Origin: JACJWR01 sp963752505
GTDB taxonomy: Bacteria; Actinomycetota; Actinomycetes; S36-B12; UBA10799
Length of the DNA: 64,000 bases
Assembly: GCA_963752505.1 (NCBI GenBank)
Contig: CAVVYM010000009.1
Coordinates: 205,155-269,154, forward strand
Direction of reading: 5' to 3'
Positions within the stretch are counted from its first letter, which is position 1. Every line of letters starts with the position of its first letter. The translations under genes were made by a program, and so were the position numbers. Below are positions 1-7,554 of the stretch, one piece after another. Below the pieces are notes generated by a model, which was not told the DNA's origin, made no database searches, and saw nothing but the letters and a program-made list of their open reading frames with translations.

Positions 1-449
1 TCTGCCACGGTGAAGCGCATCCGATCCAGTTCGTGGAGCAGATCGTTTCCGAACTCGATATCGGCCTTGTCGATTTCGTCGATGAGAAGCACGCTGCGGC
101 GCTCCGACGTGAACGCGCGCCCCAACGGCCCGAGGTGGATGTACTCGCGGATGTTGCGCACGTCGTGGTCACCGAACCTACTGTCATAGAGACGTTGCAC
201 GGTGTCATAGAAATAGAGGCCGTCCTGGGCTCGAGTCGTGCTCTTCACGTGCCAGGTGATCAACTCGTGCCCCCCGGCCTCCGCGATCGCCTCGGCGAGC
301 AGAGTCTTCCCAGTTCCGGGCTCACCCCGAACGAGCAGGGGCTTCTGCAACACGACAGCGCAGTTGACGGCGGCCTCGAGCGCCCGATCGGTGAGGTAGG
401 TATCGGTCCCGCTGAAGGACGAGCTGGACACAGGCGTGGAGGATGTCAC
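1..449 (-). CDS. MoxR-family AAA+ ATPase (3' end outside window)
   Basis: The N-terminal ~150 residues of a MoxR-type AAA+ ATPase; the gene runs off the left edge. The reverse-strand translation from a GTG at 447-449 shows Walker A GEPGTGKT (residues 42-49) and Walker B VLLIDEIDK (120-128). Family members act as ATP-driven chaperones that help metal-cofactor or VWA-domain partners mature. The start is fixed by a TATGAT hexamer 6 nt upstream of the GTG, as for other leaderless genes here. A forward-strand ORF over the same bases is a shadow. VWA or DUF58 partners would be expected beyond the window. Family is certain; subfamily and substrate are unknown. Confidence 0.88.
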   Translation of the reverse strand, partial: MTSSTPVSSSSFSGTDTYLTDRALEAAVNCAVVLQKPLLVRGEPGTGKTLLAEAIAEAGGHELITWHVKSTTRAQDGLYFYDTVQRLYDSRFGDHDVRNIREYIHLGPLGRAFTSERRSVLLIDEIDKADIEFGNDLLHELDRMRFTVA

Positions 450-455
450 CCCGTG

Positions 456-461
456 ATCATA
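456..461 (-). promoter_or_regulatory. Leaderless -10 element of the MoxR gene
   Basis: TATGAT on the reverse strand, separated from the GTG start by the 6 nt CACGGG. No Shine-Dalgarno sequence lies between. The spacing equals that of eleven other genes in the window. Confidence 0.55.
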
Positions 462-480
462 TGAAGCGCCCGAAGCGGAC

Positions 481-1665
481 CTAGTCAAAGACCCCAGGAC
501 ACTCCATCTCAAGCCCGGCGGATGCCTCATCGGACCCCACCACGGTGTCCGAATCGACATTCACCGTCCAGGTGTAGACGCCGCCATCGGCCACGAACAG
601 CTCGACTCGGTACAACCCGGCGCCGGCACCCGTAGGCTCGGCCCCGAACGAGAGGTCTGGGTCCTCAAGGACCGGCACGAATTCCGTGGCATCACCCAGG
701 ATCTGGATTTGGCACTGGTCGAGGCGAGCGGCCGCCAGTGAGATCGCCTCGCCGCCGCGACCAGACTCCTCCGTGGCGATCGGCGGTGCTGGCGCCACCG
801 GCGCCGGTTCAGGCGTTGTCGCCGGTGCCGTCGGGGTGGGTGTCACTTCGGATGGCTCGGGCGATACGGCGGCGTCTGACCCGCCCGCGGTGCCGGCCGG
901 CCGAGTGAATTCCTCGCCGGTGACGACCTCGACGAGTACGAAGGAGGCGACCCTCGTGCTGCCGGGGTTCACCACCGCATAGGACGAGGGGCGAAAGTCG
1001 GTCCACGTCGATCCCACCACACGCGCATTGGTCAGATTCGAAGGTGCCGCGGTGAGCGGATTCCCGCAGTAGCACTTCACCACCGGCTGGCCCACGCTAT
1101 TGATCAAGACGGCAGTTCCGGCCTGTAGCACCGCTGGCGCGGGAGTGGCTCGGCCATTGTCGTAGCCGTAATTGGTGACTGCCGTATCGCGGCGCAACAA
1201 CACCGGCGTGAGCGGTTGGACGAAAGCTGGAATGTCAGTCGCCGCGATGCCGTGCACCGAGGCCCAGGCATCCGCGAGTGGCTGGTTTGCCCCCAGATAC
1301 CCCACCAACTGATCCTTGTCACACGAGCCCTCATCCAGCGTCCCGCCGTAGAGCCCGGGCGAGGTACCTTGCACCGACTGCACCCCAATGCTGGTGGCCG
1401 GAGCGGCAAGGCTCTGGTCGATCCCGACCGACGGGGTGAAGGCGGCAACTGCCGTGGACACCGGTTCGGCGCGCAGGTCGACGGTGTCATCGCCACCCAA
1501 GACTCGAGACACCACCAACCACCCGGCGCCGGCGACCAGCACGAGCGCAAGGACGGCACCAATGGCGATGGCGGCAATGGCTCCGCCGCCCAACCCGCCA
1601 CCGGGGCGCTGCGACAAATTATCGGTGTTCCGTCTCCACTGCGGATCCTGCGACGTGTTACTCAT
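481..1665 (-). CDS. DUF6777 domain-containing membrane-anchored protein
   Basis: A single-pass membrane protein with an extracytoplasmic DUF6777-type domain. After a short cytoplasmic N-terminus comes a Gly/Ala-rich membrane segment (about residues 24-55), then a conserved region with GLYGGT, CDKDQLVGYL, VTNYGYDNGRA and VKCYCGNPL, a Pro/Thr-rich linker and a C-terminal domain with two cysteines. The start is the ATG at 1663-1665, preceded by GGAGG at 5-nt spacing; a longer reading frame to 1698 lacks a better site. DUF6777 proteins occur in actinobacteria, sometimes near kinase or secretion genes; function is unknown. The paired cysteines suggest disulfides (inference). Confidence 0.82.
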   Translation of the reverse strand: MSNTSQDPQWRRNTDNLSQRPGGGLGGGAIAAIAIGAVLALVLVAGAGWLVVSRVLGGDDTVDLRAEPVSTAVAAFTPSVGIDQSLAAPATSIGVQSVQGTSPGLYGGTLDEGSCDKDQLVGYLGANQPLADAWASVHGIAATDIPAFVQPLTPVLLRRDTAVTNYGYDNGRATPAPAVLQAGTAVLINSVGQPVVKCYCGNPLTAAPSNLTNARVVGSTWTDFRPSSYAVVNPGSTRVASFVLVEVVTGEEFTRPAGTAGGSDAAVSPEPSEVTPTPTAPATTPEPAPVAPAPPIATEESGRGGEAISLAAARLDQCQIQILGDATEFVPVLEDPDLSFGAEPTGAGAGLYRVELFVADGGVYTWTVNVDSDTVVGSDEASAGLEMECPGVFD

Positions 1666-1827
1666 AGCAACCTCCGCTCGCTCTCTCCCTCCCTCCAAGG
1701 TAGAACGTCAGGCTGGCTCACACGCACCTCGGCCCGAAGTGCGCGCGGTCAGTGGGATTTCGTCCCATGCAGGCACTCGGCGGGCATCCGTGAGCGGCTG
1801 ACGGTGAACAGCAGCGTGCAACCGCTT

Positions 1828-1849
1828 GGGGGCAGCCCTGACCGCCCCC
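1828..1849 (-). terminator. Possible terminator hairpin after the GspE-like gene
   Basis: GGGGGC and GCCCCC arms enclose a 10-nt loop, 30-50 nt beyond the stop codon of the secretion ATPase. No T-tract follows, as is usual in high-GC actinobacteria. The stem is short, so this is tentative. Confidence 0.35.
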
Positions 1850-1878
1850 GTGTCGCCCTAGGTGCAACTCGGCGAGGG

Positions 1879-3591
1879 TTACTGCTGCTCGATCGCGATA
1901 TCCATCGCGGGTGCAACGATGGTGCGCAGCACCTCATCGGCGGTGGTGAGCCCCTGCATGGCTAGCCGCACGGCTGCCGTTTGGAGTGACACGTAGCCGG
2001 AGAGCTCGGCTGCTTCGGCAACGTCGGGGGCTGATCCGCCTGCGTGTATAACGCCGCGTACCCGCGGCGTAATGGTGAGGAGTTCGTATGCGCCCACACG
2101 CCCCAGATAGCCGGTGTTGCCGCACATCTCGCAGCCTGTTCCGATGACGAAGGTGGCGGCCTGGTCGTCGGTGATGCCAAGGAGAACGCGGGTTTCCTGG
2201 TCCGGCAGACTCGGCCGCGAGCAGAAGGCACAAGGCCGACGCAGCAGGCGCTGGGCGATGACGAGGCCCAGGGCGTCGGAGATCAAATACTTCGGAACGC
2301 CAAGTTGCGCCAAGCGGACCACTGCCGAAGGCCCGTCGAGGGTATGCAGCGTGCTCAACACCAAGTGCCCGGTCAGCGCTGCGGAGACGGCCATCGAGGC
2401 AGTCTCTGCATCTCGCACTTCACCGACCATCACGACGTCGGGATCCTGCCGTAAAGCCGCCCGCAGGGCCGCCGGGAAGGTGACACCGTTGGCGTCGTCG
2501 ATCTGGATCTGCGTGACTCCCTGCAGTTCCAGTTCGACTGGATCCTCCATCGTGATGGCGTGCCGTTCGGGACCAACATATGTGCTCAGCAGGGAGTAGA
2601 GGGTCGTGCTCTTGCCCGAGCCGGTGGGGCCGGTCACCACGATGAATCCTTGAGACTTGGCCATGGCGGCCGCCAAAGCGTCCACCTGTTGCCACGACAT
2701 TCCAAGTTTCGAGATGTCGGGCAGTTGCTTCTGCGAGGTCATCATGCGAAGAACGAGGTTCTCGCCGTGAATGCTCGGCACAGTGGACACCCGCACGTCG
2801 ATGTCGTGGCCGCGAACATTCACCCGCGCCCTGCCATCCTGCGGGACGCGCTTGGCGAAGACGTCGAGGCCCGACATCACTTTCACCCGACTCGCGATCG
2901 GAGCCAAACTCTCGGTGGGCAACTCCAGGACCACGTGCATCATGCCATCGATCCGAAATCGGACCCGAAGCGAATCCGCCGACGGTTCGATGTGCACGTC
3001 GCTGGCGCGCCGGTTGGTGGCGTCCAGCAGGATCTGGTCGACGATTCCAACGGCGCCCTCATCATCGACGGCTGTTGCGCGCGTGACCGTCTTGACTCCG
3101 GTCACCCGACCAACGAAGGCATCGACGACGTCGGCGCGCTCCTGGTCACCCCAGAGACGCTGCAGCAAAGAGTTGACCTGCGACGGCATGGCGACGACAA
3201 ATGACACGTGGCCGCGGTAGCGGGCTCGGAGGTCGTCTGCCGAGACTATGTCGAACGGATCGGCCACGGCGACCACCGTGGTGCCGTGCGAAATTGCGAA
3301 CGGCACGGCGCGGTATCTGTGAGCCGAGGCCCGGTCGAGCGTTCGAGCCACCGAGTCGTCGATGGACACTCGGTCGAGGTCCACCACGCGCAGGCCGTGC
3401 CGCTCGGCTAGCCCGGCGGCCACAGTCTGCTCGTCACAGAGGTGCTCTCGGATCAGCACCTCGCCCAGCCGGGGTCGGCTCGGATCAGCCTTCTGAATAG
3501 CGAGCGCGCGCTGCACATCCTGCTCAGTTACTTTGCCCCAACTGATCAGGATGTCGCCCAACCTGCGACGCGGCGCTGGCTGCGGTTGCAC
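1879..3591 (-). CDS. GspE/PulE/PilB-family secretion or pilus assembly ATPase
   Basis: A 570-residue type II/IV secretion ATPase. The N-terminal ~150 residues are an MshEN domain (RLGDILISWGKVT, then RLGEVLIREHLCDEQTV), a fold that in some relatives binds c-di-GMP. The motor has Walker A GPTGSGKST (~321-329), ITMEDPVE, Walker B DPDVVMVGEVRD (~384-395) and the His box TGHLVLSTLHT. Two CxxC pairs (CAFC, CEMC) form the expected zinc site. Length is normal for the family. The start is GTG with GGAGAGG 5 nt upstream. No pilin, GspF or GspG genes are adjacent, so its machine is elsewhere. The hexameric ATPase role is certain; whether it drives a pilus or a secretion system is unknown. Confidence 0.92.
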   Translation of the reverse strand: MQPQPAPRRRLGDILISWGKVTEQDVQRALAIQKADPSRPRLGEVLIREHLCDEQTVAAGLAERHGLRVVDLDRVSIDDSVARTLDRASAHRYRAVPFAISHGTTVVAVADPFDIVSADDLRARYRGHVSFVVAMPSQVNSLLQRLWGDQERADVVDAFVGRVTGVKTVTRATAVDDEGAVGIVDQILLDATNRRASDVHIEPSADSLRVRFRIDGMMHVVLELPTESLAPIASRVKVMSGLDVFAKRVPQDGRARVNVRGHDIDVRVSTVPSIHGENLVLRMMTSQKQLPDISKLGMSWQQVDALAAAMAKSQGFIVVTGPTGSGKSTTLYSLLSTYVGPERHAITMEDPVELELQGVTQIQIDDANGVTFPAALRAALRQDPDVVMVGEVRDAETASMAVSAALTGHLVLSTLHTLDGPSAVVRLAQLGVPKYLISDALGLVIAQRLLRRPCAFCSRPSLPDQETRVLLGITDDQAATFVIGTGCEMCGNTGYLGRVGAYELLTITPRVRGVIHAGGSAPDVAEAAELSGYVSLQTAAVRLAMQGLTTADEVLRTIVAPAMDIAIEQQ

Positions 3592-3815
3592 GGGGACCTC
3601 TCCTTCCCGGTATCACACCTGAGCGAGGGGCCTGGCCGCACGTCCAGACGGCGGGGTCTCTCCTCTCCCACCGTAAAGCACCGTGGGGGGCCGAAGACGA
3701 GCGATCCTATGATCATCTTCGCTACTGTGAGTGCGAGTCATTTCTGACGAATCAGCGGATCAAGGGCCCACATGGGTACGCAGCATGGATTCAAGCGTCT
3801 TCTCGGCGAGGTGTC

Positions 3816-4328
3816 GTGGCCCTTGCGGCTGCCGCCGGGCTTCTGATCCTGAGCGGATGCAGCGGATCAAGCACGCTCGACAGTGGCAAACTGCAGGACG
3901 AAATCACCAGCGAGGTTCAAGCGGTTGTTCCGGAGGGCACGGCAGTCTCGGTTGTCTGTCCAAGCGACGTCGCTCTCCAGTCGGGAGCCACCACCGAGTG
4001 CACGATGACGGTCGCCGAGCAACCCGCGACGGTGGTTGTGACGCAGGAGGACGACCAGGGCAACGTCGTTTTCGAATCCAACTCGGCGATCTTGTTCCTT
4101 GACCGCGCCCAGGAGGAGATCACCAACGAAGTAACCGCCCAGATACCCGGTTCGTGGACCACCGCTTGCAGCCCGGTAGGCGCAAGCGCCGGGATCTACC
4201 TTGCCACGCCCGGAACGACCTTCGACTGCACCGTGAGTGGGACGACGTCTTCCGGCGAACAGCAGAACGGCACTGCGATGGTGACGGTCGACGACAACAA
4301 GGGCAACATCAGTTTCGTCGTGCAGTAG
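3816..4328 (+). CDS. DUF4333-type lipoprotein
   Basis: An exported lipoprotein of ~170 residues with lipobox LSGC and two similar halves. The second half has a Cys-flanked segment resembling DUF4333 (CP...ATTECTMTV; CSPV...TTFDCTVSG). The annotated GTG has GAGG 4 nt upstream, but it gives a signal peptide without basic residues. An alternative ATG at 3772 with AAGGG 5 nt upstream would give MGTQHGFKRLLG, a proper basic n-region, but needs one extra base near 3811-3815 to join this frame. The true start is therefore uncertain, and a 5' frameshift is possible. Function is unknown. It is convergent with the NlpC/P60 gene. Confidence 0.72.
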   Translation: MALAAAAGLLILSGCSGSSTLDSGKLQDEITSEVQAVVPEGTAVSVVCPSDVALQSGATTECTMTVAEQPATVVVTQEDDQGNVVFESNSAILFLDRAQEEITNEVTAQIPGSWTTACSPVGASAGIYLATPGTTFDCTVSGTTSSGEQQNGTAMVTVDDNKGNISFVVQ

Positions 4329-4361
4329 CTTCGGCCCCTGTTGCCGTCGACGCGCGGTTGA

Positions 4362-5168
4362 TCAGATGCGGCGGAACGCAGACGGCTCGCCAATGTAGTA
4401 GATGCTGGCGGTGTGAACGCCGGTGTCGTAGTTGCTGGCCTGCACTACCTGTCCGCCGCCGATGTAGATGGCGACGTGCTGAGAGCCACCGGGACCGTAG
4501 AACACCAGGTCGCCGGGGGCGAGGCTGTCCAGACTCACAGCAGTGCCGTAGCCGATCTGGTTATAGGAGCCGCCGGGAAGCGACACGCCAGCCTGACCAT
4601 AGGCCCACTTCACGAGACCGGAGCAGTCAAAGCCGCCGGGGGCTTGTCCGCCCGAGACGTAGGGCTGCCCAAGCATGGCCATGGCGGCGCCGACGGCACC
4701 GGAACCGGACCAGCTGCCGCTTGCGCTGGCTGTGCTGGTCGCGGCAGCCGGAGCGGCCGGTGCCGAGTACACGGGCGCAGCAGCAGCGGCCTCAGCCTGC
4801 CACTGGGCGACAACCGCCTCACTCATGATTCGTTGCTCCTCGGCAGCAGCAGCGGCCTCAGCCTCGGCGAGCGCGGCGGCCTCGGCGGCGGCTTGCGCGG
4901 CAGCGGCCTCGGCGGCGGCTTGCGCGGCAGCGGCCTCCTGCTGCCAGTTCGCCACCACGGCAGCACGCATGACCGTGAGCTGCTCGGCGTCCCGCTGGCG
5001 TTGGATGGCTGCCTTTTCCTGCTTCAACGCGGAGGTGTTTGCCGCCTCCGCGCTAGGGCGTACGGTTGCTTCGGTGTTGCTCGCGGCGAAAGCCGGCAGA
5101 GTCGCCAAGGCGGTTGCGCTTGCAACGACCGCGGCTGCGGGCAAAGCGATTCGAGCGGAGATACGCAT
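4362..5168 (-). CDS. Secreted NlpC/P60 (C40) peptidoglycan hydrolase
   Basis: A secreted cell-wall endopeptidase of about 268 residues. The start is the ATG at 5166-5168, which begins a classic signal peptide (MRISARIALPAAAVV...ALATLPAFAAS) and has AAAGGA about 9 nt upstream; the longer frame to 5324 would hide it. Next is an Ala/Glu/Gln-rich coiled-coil region with internal repeats (AAAQAAAEAA). The C-terminal NlpC/P60 domain has the catalytic Cys in GGFDCSGLVKWAYG and His in SQHVAIYIG. The family cleaves gamma-D-Glu-diaminopimelate bonds and acts in growth or cell separation. A long structured leader precedes it, which suggests RNA-level control. Confidence 0.93.
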   Translation of the reverse strand: MRISARIALPAAAVVASATALATLPAFAASNTEATVRPSAEAANTSALKQEKAAIQRQRDAEQLTVMRAAVVANWQQEAAAAQAAAEAAAAQAAAEAAALAEAEAAAAAEEQRIMSEAVVAQWQAEAAAAAPVYSAPAAPAAATSTASASGSWSGSGAVGAAMAMLGQPYVSGGQAPGGFDCSGLVKWAYGQAGVSLPGGSYNQIGYGTAVSLDSLAPGDLVFYGPGGSQHVAIYIGGGQVVQASNYDTGVHTASIYYIGEPSAFRRI

Positions 5169-5474
5169 ATCTTTGATGTCCTTTTCCGGCTGCCTCCCGA
5201 CCACCGAGCCGCACCGCACGGAGCGGGGCTCGGCTGCAGTACGCCCGCGATGCTCGACCCGTCCGGGGTCGGTCGCTGCCAGCGATTCGGCAGATCGCCC
5301 GCCGGAACCTGCTCTCGCAACCACCGGAATTTCGAGCGACGTAGGAAACGTAACTGGCGCGATTCGTCCGATTTGACGCTTTGAGGGTGAGGGCCATCAC
5401 ACGGGACCCCAACTTTCCGTAAAGGACAAACCGAGGCCGGTGCGCAATGGGCATAGTTCGCTGTCCGGAGTGAC
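5169..5474. other. 306-bp intergenic region between divergent NlpC/P60 and rhomboid genes
   Basis: It contains the structured leader of the peptidase gene (5190-5293) and presumably both promoters. No convincing additional ORF or clear -35/-10 pair was recognised in 5294-5474. Confidence 0.6.
5190..5293 (-). promoter_or_regulatory. Structured 5' leader of the NlpC/P60 gene (unassigned)
   Basis: About 100 nt upstream of the gene can fold extensively on the reverse strand. A strong hairpin (CCGAGCC-CCGC / GCGG-GGCTCGG) covers 5204-5233, a second (GACCC / GGGTC) lies near 5250-5265, and CTGCC at 5289-5293 can pair either locally with GGCAG (5276-5280) or at long range with GGCAG at 5190-5194. 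Actinobacterial cell-wall hydrolase genes often carry the c-di-AMP (ydaO/yuaA) riboswitch, and the 5' CTGCCGAATC recalls its start, but the conserved core is not recognisable. Treat as a candidate regulatory RNA of unknown class. Confidence 0.35.
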
Positions 5475-6092
5475 ATGCCGCACAATTGGGGAATGTCGTT
5501 GCAGCAGAACGGAACCGAGACCCGGCCTACCCCAGCCGGGCGCTTCCGTCAGGTGGTCACCCCGATACTGGTGATGCTGGCGCTCATGTGGCTGCTGGAA
5601 ATTCTCGACGTGCTCCTCCGAGGCCGACTCGACGGATTCGGCATTGTCAGCCGCACGGCCGAGGGACTGCCCGGAATCGCCCTGTCACCCTTCCTGCACG
5701 GCGGATTCGCGCACCTGCTGGCAAATACGATCCCCTTCGTCGTGTTGGGGCTGCTCGTGGCGTGGCGCACGGAACGGTCGATGTGGCCGGTGACTGTTGT
5801 GATCGGCCTCATCGGTGGTTTCGGCGTGTGGCTGCTCGGCCCCGCAGACGTGGTGACCATCGGTGCAAGTGGGTTGATCTTCGGCTTCGTGACCTACCTG
5901 ATCACCGCCGGCGTCCTGCGGCGCCACTGGCTTGACCTGCTCATCGCGCTCTTTGTGGTGATTGTCTACGGCAGCCTGCTCTGGGGGATCTCTCCGTTCA
6001 CGGTCGCCCCCGGTGTTTCCTGGTTGGGCCACCTCATGGGCGCCATAGGTGGCGTCGTCGCCGCCTTCGCGTTCGCCGAGCGCAGGAAGTAG
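5475..6092 (+). CDS. Rhomboid-family intramembrane serine protease
   Basis: A polytopic membrane protein of 205 residues with the rhomboid catalytic signature. HGGFAHLLANTIPF corresponds to the H-x-x-x-N region of TM2, GASGLIFG carries the nucleophile Ser, and SWLGHLMGAIGG carries the catalytic His. About six hydrophobic helices fit the minimal rhomboid core. Rhomboids cleave membrane-anchored substrates within the bilayer; the substrate is unknown. The start at 5475 has GGAG 4 nt upstream. An internal ATG at 5493 is possible but its ribosome site is too close. It is divergent from the NlpC/P60 gene and convergent with the cytochrome b5 fusion. Confidence 0.92.
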   Translation: MPHNWGMSLQQNGTETRPTPAGRFRQVVTPILVMLALMWLLEILDVLLRGRLDGFGIVSRTAEGLPGIALSPFLHGGFAHLLANTIPFVVLGLLVAWRTERSMWPVTVVIGLIGGFGVWLLGPADVVTIGASGLIFGFVTYLITAGVLRRHWLDLLIALFVVIVYGSLLWGISPFTVAPGVSWLGHLMGAIGGVVAAFAFAERRK

Positions 6093-6098
6093 CGCCAG

Positions 6099-7049
6099 CT
6101 AAGGCGCAAGCGATCCGACCGTAAAGGCATCGAGTTGCGCTATAGGACGGGCCGCCCCCTCATGCTGGGCGGTGAAGGCGGCCGTGCCATCGACGCCGCA
6201 GAGCGATTCGATGGGGACCTCGCCTCCCGGGTGCCGTGCGATCCACGATGTGAGGTCGTAGACCTCACCGTCAATGACTGTCCAGCAATCACGCGCGGAA
6301 TTCCGGGTCGCGACCTCAGCCATGGTGTAGGTGCTGGCACCACCCGCCTGACCAGCTGACTCGGTGGCGGACGGTGGCGACCCGACTTGGTCGGCCCGAT
6401 CTGCCGCCGATGACTCCAGCACAGTGCCCCAAACTGCTTCCGCGCCCGATTCGCCCACGCGGAAAGTTTGAACCGCCGTTGCCACAGCCACGGCGACGGC
6501 GACCCAGGCCAGAATCTTCAACACCACCGGCATCTTGGCCTTGCCTGCCGCCGATTGCAGCCCAGTCGTAGCCGGCTGCGGAGCCGGCGTTCCCGACAGC
6601 ACGCCTGCCGTCTGCGACAGCAAGGCCTCGATGTTGTCGCTCCCCTCCACCGAGCCACCCATGGGTGGACCTGTATCGGCAGTTACTTCCGGATCCTTGC
6701 CCGGTGCGGATCCCGACCTCTTCAGTCGCCAGTCCCACACCGCGCCTGCCACCACGAAGAGCGTTGTGGTGATGAACATTGCCGCCACGAAGTACGGCAG
6801 TCCCTCGCCGAGCGTCGCATGTCTGGCAGGCCGGCCGACCACACTGGCGAGTTCCTCCCCCGACTCCTTGGCTGCCCAGGTAGCAGCCGCAGCGACTGCC
6901 AAAACCACAACCAGCCACCAACCCAAGGTTCGCCGCCACCCACGTCGTGCCACCACCAGGATGAGGCCGAGAGCCCCCAACGGCACGAGTACGACGACCA
7001 CGTGAATCACCAACGGGTGTAACGGGAGGCCGTTGACTGACGAGGGCAT
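6099..7049 (-). CDS. DUF2231 membrane protein fused to a cytochrome b5-like haem domain
   Basis: The N-terminal half is a DUF2231 membrane domain with four hydrophobic segments (VIHVVVVLVPLGALGL, WWLVVVLAVAAAATWAA, PYFVAAMFITTTLFVVAGAV) and a fifth segment near the middle (VVLKILAWVAVAVAV). The C-terminal ~80 residues form a cytochrome b5-like haem-binding domain: YTMAEVATRNSARDCWTVIDGEVYD gives the fold core, HPGG supplies the first axial His, and AQHEG probably the second. This implies a membrane electron-transfer protein with haem outside the membrane (inference). The start at 7049 (MPSSVNGLPLHP) is preferred over 7085 because the family begins with GLPLHPLVIH. It is divergent from the rhodanese gene across a metal/sulfur-type operator. 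Confidence 0.85.
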   Translation of the reverse strand: MPSSVNGLPLHPLVIHVVVVLVPLGALGLILVVARRGWRRTLGWWLVVVLAVAAAATWAAKESGEELASVVGRPARHATLGEGLPYFVAAMFITTTLFVVAGAVWDWRLKRSGSAPGKDPEVTADTGPPMGGSVEGSDNIEALLSQTAGVLSGTPAPQPATTGLQSAAGKAKMPVVLKILAWVAVAVAVATAVQTFRVGESGAEAVWGTVLESSAADRADQVGSPPSATESAGQAGGASTYTMAEVATRNSARDCWTVIDGEVYDLTSWIARHPGGEVPIESLCGVDGTAAFTAQHEGAARPIAQLDAFTVGSLAP

Positions 7050-7123
7050 GCGCCTCAGTATGTCGCCATTGCCCCGCCGGTACATCGTCTACGACACGCC
7101 CGAGGACCCGATTCTGCGTGACT

Positions 7124-7139
7124 ATACCCCCAGGGGTAT
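7124..7139. promoter_or_regulatory. CsoR/CstR-like operator palindrome
   Basis: ATACCCC-CA-GGGGTAT is a perfect 7+7 bp palindrome with a 2-bp spacer. It lies between the DUF2231-cytochrome b5 gene and the rhodanese gene and overlaps the latter's presumed -10 (TATCAT, 7137-7142). The CsoR family of Cu(I) and persulfide sensors (CsoR, CstR) binds operators of this G/C-run type flanked by ATA/TAT, and CstR members control rhodanese genes. The palindrome is directly visible; the identity of the regulator is inference. Confidence 0.6.
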
Positions 7140-7142
7140 CAT
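7137..7142 (+). promoter_or_regulatory. -10 element of the rhodanese gene, overlapping the operator
   Basis: TATCAT lies 7 nt before the ATG at 7150, matching the leaderless layout seen elsewhere here. Its first three bases are the right end of the ATACCCC/GGGGTAT palindrome, so a bound repressor would block the polymerase. Confidence 0.45.
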
Positions 7143-7149
7143 CGTCGGC

Positions 7150-7536
7150 ATGTGGAAGCGATCAACAGCCATTGCCCTGTTCGCCGTTGCCGTCCTCGGG
7201 GGTGCGACGGCGTGTTCGAGTTCCTCGGCCACCACTGAAGCCGCCCCGACCGCGGTGGTCGACGTCGCAGAGTCGCAGATCATTGACGTGCGGACCCCTG
7301 AGGAGTTCGCGGGCGGGCACCTCGAAGGGGCCCAGAACATCAACCTGCAGAGTTCGGACTTCAGTTCCCAGATCAATGCCCTGCCAAAGGACAGTTCCTA
7401 CATCGTCTACTGCCGCAGCGGCAATCGTTCCGCAGATGCAGTGGCCCAGATGAAGCAGGCCGGATTCACCAACGTAGTCGACGCCGGCGGCGTGCAGGAG
7501 GCCTCAAGCGCGACCGGACTATCCGTCGTCGGGTAG
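7150..7536 (+). CDS. Rhodanese-domain lipoprotein (sulfurtransferase)
   Basis: A small exported rhodanese of 128 residues. The ATG at 7150 gives a lipoprotein signal (MWKRSTAIALFAVAVLGGATAC). The rhodanese fold follows: IIDVRTPEEFAGGHLEGA and the active-site loop YCRSGNRSA with the catalytic Cys. Rhodaneses accept a sulfane sulfur on this Cys and pass it to an acceptor; an extracytoplasmic lipid-anchored form may handle persulfides or thiosulfate. Upstream is a CsoR/CstR-like palindrome, consistent with persulfide or copper induction. The longer frame starting at 7033 has no signal peptide at its N-terminus and is rejected. Confidence 0.9.
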   Translation: MWKRSTAIALFAVAVLGGATACSSSSATTEAAPTAVVDVAESQIIDVRTPEEFAGGHLEGAQNINLQSSDFSSQINALPKDSSYIVYCRSGNRSADAVAQMKQAGFTNVVDAGGVQEASSATGLSVVG

Positions 7537-7554
7537 CAGCCAAGTGGCCGGGGT

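Noticed and set aside
33..464. Forward ORF at the left edge
   Set aside because: Antisense to the MoxR ATPase, whose Walker A and B motifs read clearly on the reverse strand.
4362..5324. Start of the NlpC/P60 gene at 5324
   Set aside because: That start would bury the signal peptide and run through the structured leader; ATG 5168 has a ribosome site and a clear signal sequence.
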